A stretch of DNA of 64,000 nt, taken from AP-15 sp963755435 (GTDB taxonomy: Bacteria; Pseudomonadota; Alphaproteobacteria; ATCC43930; CGMCC-115725). The notes below the pieces were generated by a model, which saw nothing but the letters and a program-made list of their open reading frames with translations, ran no database searches and had not been told where the DNA came from. Both the position numbers and the translations under genes were made by a program. This document shows, piece after piece, positions 63,397-64,000 of the stretch; the stretch's first letter is position 1; each line of letters starts with the position of its first letter. The stretch lies in contig CAVWJX010000003.1 of assembly GCA_963755435.1 (NCBI GenBank), positions 868,001-932,000 of the forward strand. The letters run 5' to 3'.

Positions 63397-63426
63397 GACC
63401 GAGCGACCGGCAGGGTCGGCTCGGTC
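63397..63426 (-). promoter_or_regulatory. Hairpin in the rplJ leader
   Basis: GACCGAGC (63397-63404) pairs perfectly with GCTCGGTC (63419-63426) around a 14-base loop. It lies 50-80 bases upstream of the rplJ start in the rplA-rplJ spacer. L10 leaders in many bacteria fold here and bind L10-L12 for autoregulation. Only the position and the stem support this. Confidence 0.3.
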
Positions 63427-63548
63427 GTCGCCTCGTCAGGCGGGCCCTGCGGGCCCCTTCGGCACCGAGGTGCACCGGAGGTCTACGGCGGTCGGTTCTC
63501 GTTGCCGGCGACCGGCGAGTGCGGGCTGTACGCCGGGCGAGGCTGGTA

Positions 63549-64000
63549 TCAGGCGGCGGCGGCCAGCTCCTCCTCGACCTCGCGGGCCCGGGCCGGGTCG
63601 ATCCTGGACGCCCGGGCCCATGGTCGACGACAGGGTGACCGTCGCGCAGGTAGCGGCCCTTGGCGGCCGCCGGCTTGGCCCGCGACCAGCTCGTCCACCA
63701 CGGCGCGGACGTTGGCCAGCAGCTGCTCCTTGGTGAACGACACCTTGCCCACCCGGACGTGGACGTTGCCGACCTTGTCGGTGCGGTACTCGACCCGGCC
63801 GCCCTTGAACTCGGCGACCGCCTTGCCGACGTCGGTGGTGACGGTGCCGGTCTTGGGGTTGGGCATGAGGCCACGGGGCCCGAGGACCCGCCCGAGCGTG
63901 CCCACCTGGCCCATGAGGTCCGGGGTGGCGATGGCCACGTCGAAGTCGAGGAAGCCCTCGTCGCGCGACCCGGGCCACCAGGTCGTCGGCGCCGACCACG
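63549..64000 (-). pseudogene. rplA: Ribosomal protein L1, C-terminal part, frameshifted and cut by the window end
   Basis: The readable part contains the L1 core: VGADDLVARV at the window edge, then AIATPDLMGQVGTLGRVLGPRGLMPNPKTGTV, GKAVAEFKGGRVEYRTDK and KVSFTKEQLLANVRAVVDEL. The conserved C-terminal TVTLSSTMGPGV is in another frame; breaks are near 63,955, 63,680 and 63,600. The stop is at 63549-63551. L1 binds 23S rRNA at the L1 stalk. Gene order rplA-rplJ-rplL-rpoB is the universal bacterial one. Confidence 0.82.

Noticed and set aside
59396..64000. Horizontal transfer of secA and an rplAJL-rpoB cluster into the alphaproteobacterium
   Set aside because: Both clusters are cut mid-gene, carry many frame errors and come from two unrelated compositions. 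Misassembly is simpler.

Overview
The window is mostly (about 1-59,395) a continuous stretch of one GC-rich alphaproteobacterial chromosome. The gene families and pairings point to Rhodospirillales or relatives: ileS-lspA-bamF-like (DUF3035); DUF1285-CoA pyrophosphatase-DUF6111-cca; and MoxR-DUF58-DUF4159-GATase-like beside psd-pssA. The last 4.6 kb does not belong to it. About 59,396-60,630 is AT-rich and carries a broken 5' part of secA. About 60,630-64,000 is a very GC-rich actinobacterial rplA-rplJ-rplL-rpoB segment full of frameshifts. I read this as a chimeric contig, not as gene transfer.

Layout. 1-3.3 kb: exported beta-propeller and LVIVD proteins and a small BamE-like protein. 3.5-6.8 kb: livHMGF branched-chain amino acid ABC transporter genes, with no binding protein gene. 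7-11.7 kb: an SDR, then ileS-lspA-bamF. 12-13.7 kb: a cobalt-type nitrile hydratase operon. 13.7-20.7 kb (minus strand): pepN, a citrate synthase-like gene, an orphan molybdenum hydroxylase large subunit, a MoaD-like gene and a cupredoxin. 20.9-29.9 kb (minus strand): moxR-DUF58-DUF4159-GATase-psd-pssA, then a cupin. 30-32.8 kb: DUF1285-nudix-DUF6111-cca, translationally coupled. 33-37.9 kb: glycosyltransferase, ABC exporter, PRC-barrel protein and MFS transporter. 37.9-39.3 kb: MmgE/PrpD. 39.4-43.1 kb: an MmeI-like single-polypeptide restriction-modification enzyme. 43.3-51.3 kb: epimerase, DUF4336, amidohydrolase, fumC, malic enzyme and ThrE-like exporter. 51.3-53.7 kb: a HisD-family gene, a vapBC module with a broken toxin, and a decayed copy of the hisD 5' end. 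54-59.3 kb: a glycine-rich secreted protein, an HdeA-like lipoprotein, an MFS transporter, an SDR and a methyltransferase.

Five otherwise intact alphaproteobacterial genes (DUF4159, ABC exporter, MmgE/PrpD, MmeI-like, HisD) each carry what looks like one extra base. This pattern suggests sequence error more than biological decay. vapC and the hisD duplicate look truly degraded. I found no CRISPR array, rRNA gene, complete tRNA gene, prophage or intact insertion sequence. The least ordinary spots in the alphaproteobacterial part are the MmeI-like enzyme behind a 9-bp inverted repeat, the vapBC module between direct repeats of hisD, and the orphan molybdenum hydroxylase cluster.
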